From Staphylococcus simiae (GTDB lineage: Bacteria > Bacillota > Bacilli > Staphylococcales > Staphylococcaceae): DNA of 64,000 nucleotides. The position numbers were made by a program, and so were the translations under genes. The first letter of the stretch is position 1. The number at the start of each line of letters is the position of its first letter. The DNA lies in contig NZ_CP071589.1 of the NCBI RefSeq assembly GCF_017357005.1, positions 1,798,001 to 1,862,000 on the forward strand, in the 5' to 3' direction. The notes under the pieces were generated by a model, which did no database searches, was not told the origin of the DNA, and saw only the letters and a program-made list of their open reading frames with translations. Positions 61,809 to 64,000 of the stretch are shown here, piece after piece.

Positions 61809-63026
61809 ATGTCAAAAAAAGACGCTACATCTTCCAAATTTCTTAATTCTATTAAGAATGGCCAAGATGATCATAATGACAAAAAAAGTAGTTCATCTAA
61901 AATAAAAGTAGATCGTACGTATGTTGAACCTCAACAATTTCAATCTAAGGATACTAAAAAAGATGATCAAGTACTTTTTGTGTCAAGATTAAACAAGCCA
62001 GCAAAGTATAAAAAAGATTCAAACTTTTTATCTTATCTAATTTACCGTATTGGTAAAGATGATGCATCAGGGCTTGCTGCTCAAATGACTTATCACTTTG
62101 TGTTAGCACTCTTCCCTATGCTTATCTTCCTTTTAACTTTGTTACCATTTTTCAATATTAAACAAAGTCAAATAACTGAGATGCTTAGTAATGCACCTGC
62201 AGATACGTCTACGTTAATCAAAGGCGTTATTAACGATGTCACACAAAATTCCAGTGGCGGTCTATTATCAGTCGGTTTGATTTTAGCGATTTGGTCCGCT
62301 TCAAATGGAATGACAGCAATTATGAACTCATTTAATGTTGCATATGATGTTGAAGATAGCCGTAATGGTATCGTCTTAAAACTATTGAGTGTTTTATTCA
62401 CTATTGTTATGGGTGTCGTTTTTGTAGTAGCCTTAGCATTACCAACTTTAGGTTCAGTTATTAGTCATTTCTTATTTGGACCACTAGGACTAGATGATGA
62501 AGTAAGATGGATATTTAATTTAATTCGTATTGGTTTACCAATTATCATAATATTTATTGTATTTATTGTGTTATATTCAGTAGCACCTAATGTTAAGACT
62601 AAAATTAAATCTGTATTACCTGGTGCTATTTTCACTTCAGTTATATGGTTAGTAGGTTCATTTGGATTTGGTTGGTACATTTCAAATTTTGGTAACTACT
62701 CTAAAACATATGGTAGTATTGCCGGAATCATTATATTGTTACTTTGGTTATATATTACAAGCTTTATTATCATTGTTGGTGCTGAGATTAATGCTATTAT
62801 TCATCAACGTAATGTGATTAAAGGGAAAACACCTGAAGAAGCTGCATTGCAACACGACGATAATAACCAAAATCATTATAATGAAGATACTAAATATCAA
62901 TATAATAATGATGCTAATAATACGCATAACAAAGAATATCATATTGATAAACATCCAGACGATGAATATCCCGAAGATGATAAAAACATAGCCGAAAAAG
63001 TCATAGATAAATTTAAAAAAGATTAA
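61809..63026 (+). CDS. YihY family membrane protein (formerly BrkB / RNase BN)
   Basis: This 405-residue protein has a charged N-terminus (1-75), about six membrane helices (90-335; for example LAAQMTYHFVLALFPMLIFL, SVGLILAIWSASNGMTAIMN and the final IAGIIILLLWLYITSFIIIV GAEINA region), and a long acidic Asn/His-rich tail. This is the YihY/UPF0761 family; an earlier assignment as a ribonuclease is not accepted. Function unknown. GAAAGG precedes the ATG. Confidence 0.9.
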   Translation: MSKKDATSSKFLNSIKNGQDDHNDKKSSSSKIKVDRTYVEPQQFQSKDTKKDDQVLFVSRLNKPAKYKKDSNFLSYLIYRIGKDDASGLAAQMTYHFVLALFPMLIFLLTLLPFFNIKQSQITEMLSNAPADTSTLIKGVINDVTQNSSGGLLSVGLILAIWSASNGMTAIMNSFNVAYDVEDSRNGIVLKLLSVLFTIVMGVVFVVALALPTLGSVISHFLFGPLGLDDEVRWIFNLIRIGLPIIIIFIVFIVLYSVAPNVKTKIKSVLPGAIFTSVIWLVGSFGFGWYISNFGNYSKTYGSIAGIIILLLWLYITSFIIIVGAEINAIIHQRNVIKGKTPEEAALQHDDNNQNHYNEDTKYQYNNDANNTHNKEYHIDKHPDDEYPEDDKNIAEKVIDKFKKD

Positions 63027-63150
63027 CTTCAACTAAAATCGTTGTCTTTTAAATAATGATGAACACTAACTTAAATAAAATTAAATTATATGTTGTATCA
63101 TTAGTTATTAATGACAATGTATGTCAACGTTATAACTTTTTTTCAACTTT

Positions 63151-63205
63151 AAAACTCCTTATAAAGTAGTTACTTCTTAAGTGTCTACTTTACAAGGAGT
63201 TTATT
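63151..63205. terminator. Bidirectional terminator between the YihY gene and vraR
   Basis: AAACTCCTTATAAAGTAG pairs with CTACTTTACAAGGAGTTT around ACTTCTTAAGT, with T-rich flanks on both strands. Confidence 0.92.
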
Positions 63206-63236
63206 GTTTTAGATGTATAGGTTACATACAAACTAG

Positions 63237-63866
63237 TTATTGAATTAAATTATGTTGGAATGCATAAATAACAGCTTGTGTTCTATCTTGTACTTCCAAT
63301 TTACTTAATATGTTACTTACATGAGTTTTAACTGTTTTTATGGTGATATGTGATGCACTAGCGATTTCCTGATTGGAATAGCCTTTAGCAATAAGTAACA
63401 ATATTTCCATTTCTCGTTCTGTTAACATTTCATATAATTCAGCTCGTTTTTTCATACGATTACGCATTTTTACTAATACTTCAGGTTCAAAAACAGATTC
63501 CCCATTATATGTTTTACGTACAGCATCAGCAATATCTTTAGCACTTGTTGTTTTTAAAATATAACTATCAACGCCAGCATCCAAAGCACGATAAACTTCA
63601 TTATCTTCTATAAAGCTTGTTAGCATTAATACTTTAATATGTGGTAAGTCTTTTTTTATTTGAGTAGTAGCTTCGACACCATCCATATCTTCCATTAATA
63701 AATCCATTAAAATTAAGTCCGGATTCAAGTCATGTGCCTTCGATATAGCATCCTTACCTGATTCACCTTCACCTACTACTTCTATATCACTTTGTGTTGA
63801 TAAATAACTAGAAATACCGATACGAACCATTTCATGGTCATCCACAAATAATACTTTAATCGTCAT
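63237..63866 (-). CDS. vraR: Cell-wall stress response regulator
   Basis: VraR is the response regulator of the VraTSR system, which senses cell-wall damage and raises resistance to beta-lactams and glycopeptides. The 209 residues comprise a receiver domain with phospho-acceptor Asp55 ([10 protein letters not shown]) and a LuxR-type helix-turn-helix (about 145-205: [21 protein letters not shown]). Compared from memory it has roughly ten changes from S. aureus VraR, mostly in the receiver domain. The start overlaps the end of vraS by 11 bases. sgtB and prsA in this window are known members of its regulon in S. aureus. Confidence 0.95.
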   Translation of the reverse strand: MTIKVLFVDDHEMVRIGISSYLSTQSDIEVVGEGESGKDAISKAHDLNPDLILMDLLMEDMDGVEATTQIKKDLPHIKVLMLTSFIEDNEVYRALDAGVDSYILKTTSAKDIADAVRKTYNGESVFEPEVLVKMRNRMKKRAELYEMLTEREMEILLLIAKGYSNQEIASASHITIKTVKTHVSNILSKLEVQDRTQAVIYAFQHNLIQ

Positions 63867-64000
63867 ATGAATCCTCCTTATTAAGAGGTGCTTTTACCTC
63901 TATACGCGTTCCTGCATCCGGCATTGAAATTATATGGAATGTCGCACCAATTTCTAATGCTCTTTCTTCCATATTCTTCAAGCCATAACTTTGTTTTACT
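63856..64000 (-). CDS. vraS: Sensor histidine kinase VraS, C-terminal end (runs off the window)
   Basis: The minus strand encodes the last 48 codons of Vra[21 protein letters not shown], then [17 protein letters not shown] and a final SYDD stop. This is the G2 box and end of the HATPase domain. The TAA lies within the start of vraR, so the genes are translationally coupled. The sensor and dimerisation parts are outside the window. Confidence 0.93.
   Translation of the reverse strand, partial: VKQSYGLKNMEERALEIGATFHIISMPDAGTRIEVKAPLNKEDSYDD

Overview
This window is chromosomal DNA of a Staphylococcus closely related to S. aureus. Gene order is that of the S. aureus chromosome: hemEH, traP, ecsAB, prsA, yhaMNO, airSR, fumC, a ribosomal RNA operon with a long tRNA array, perR, bcp, gsaB, a Sav1866-type exporter, mutY, recX, sgtB, ampS, ptpA, vraSR. 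Compared from memory with S. aureus, the proteins are recognisable but clearly substituted, least in VraR and the Sav1866 homologue and most in TRAP and PrsA. This suggests a sister species (S. simiae or a divergent member of the S. aureus complex) rather than S. aureus itself. That species call is an inference, not a measured distance.

Layout. 1-4.3 kb: the end of the heme pathway (hemE, start of hemH), traP and the Ecs ABC transporter. 4.4-7.5 kb: a HIT hydrolase, a YtxH-like protein, a DUF3267 membrane protein and the foldase PrsA. 7.5-12.6 kb: an overlapping minus-strand operon, yhaO-yhaN-yhaM, encoding a phosphoesterase, a membrane-anchored SbcC-like ATPase and an exoribonuclease. 13.2-17.7 kb: YlbF/YmcA-family and DUF445 proteins, an XRE regulator, and the AirSR redox two-component system. 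17.8-24 kb: a pseudouridine synthase, fumarase, small unknowns, TrmL and QueG. 24-27.5 kb: a polar amino acid ABC importer whose binding protein and permease are fused, and a PfoR/EIIC-like membrane protein. 27.8-35.8 kb: a complete rrn operon read leftward (P1/P2, 16S, Ile, Ala, 23S, 5S) followed by 27 tRNA genes and a terminator. The array includes three tandem tRNA-Gly(UCC) genes of the type used for cell-wall pentaglycine bridges.

36-46 kb: PerR with an autoregulatory box, a 2-hydroxyacid dehydrogenase, Bcp and the divergent GsaB (sharing a PerR-like box), an ArAE exporter, the Sav1866 homologue, NtdP, MutY and a YdjM-type hydrolase. 46.5-51.1 kb: an ABC-2 permease paired with a TagH-like ATPase whose nucleotide-binding motifs are destroyed, then YfhH, RecX and SgtB. 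51.6-54.7 kb: a 1.87 kb group IIC intron inserted directly behind the terminator of a Fur-box-preceded siderophore-binding lipoprotein gene. 55-64 kb: DJ-1/PfpI protein, YfkAB radical SAM protein, a cluster of intergenic repeats with an IS110-family remnant, acyl-CoA thioesterase, AmpS, UPF0435, PtpA, YtxH-like and YihY proteins, then VraR and the end of VraS.

The intergenic spaces hold three recurring small repeats: the hairpin starting GGGAGTGGGACAGAAAT, nested GGGACCCAACACA...GTTGGGCAAG units, and a 57-73 bp palindromic element with ends GGTTCTCT...AGAGAACC that looks like a MITE. No phage, CRISPR array or obvious defence island is present, and I found no convincing wholly new system. The best candidates for follow-up are the terminator-targeted intron, the degenerate TagH-like transporter, the membrane-anchored YhaN/YhaO pair and the palindromic element family.
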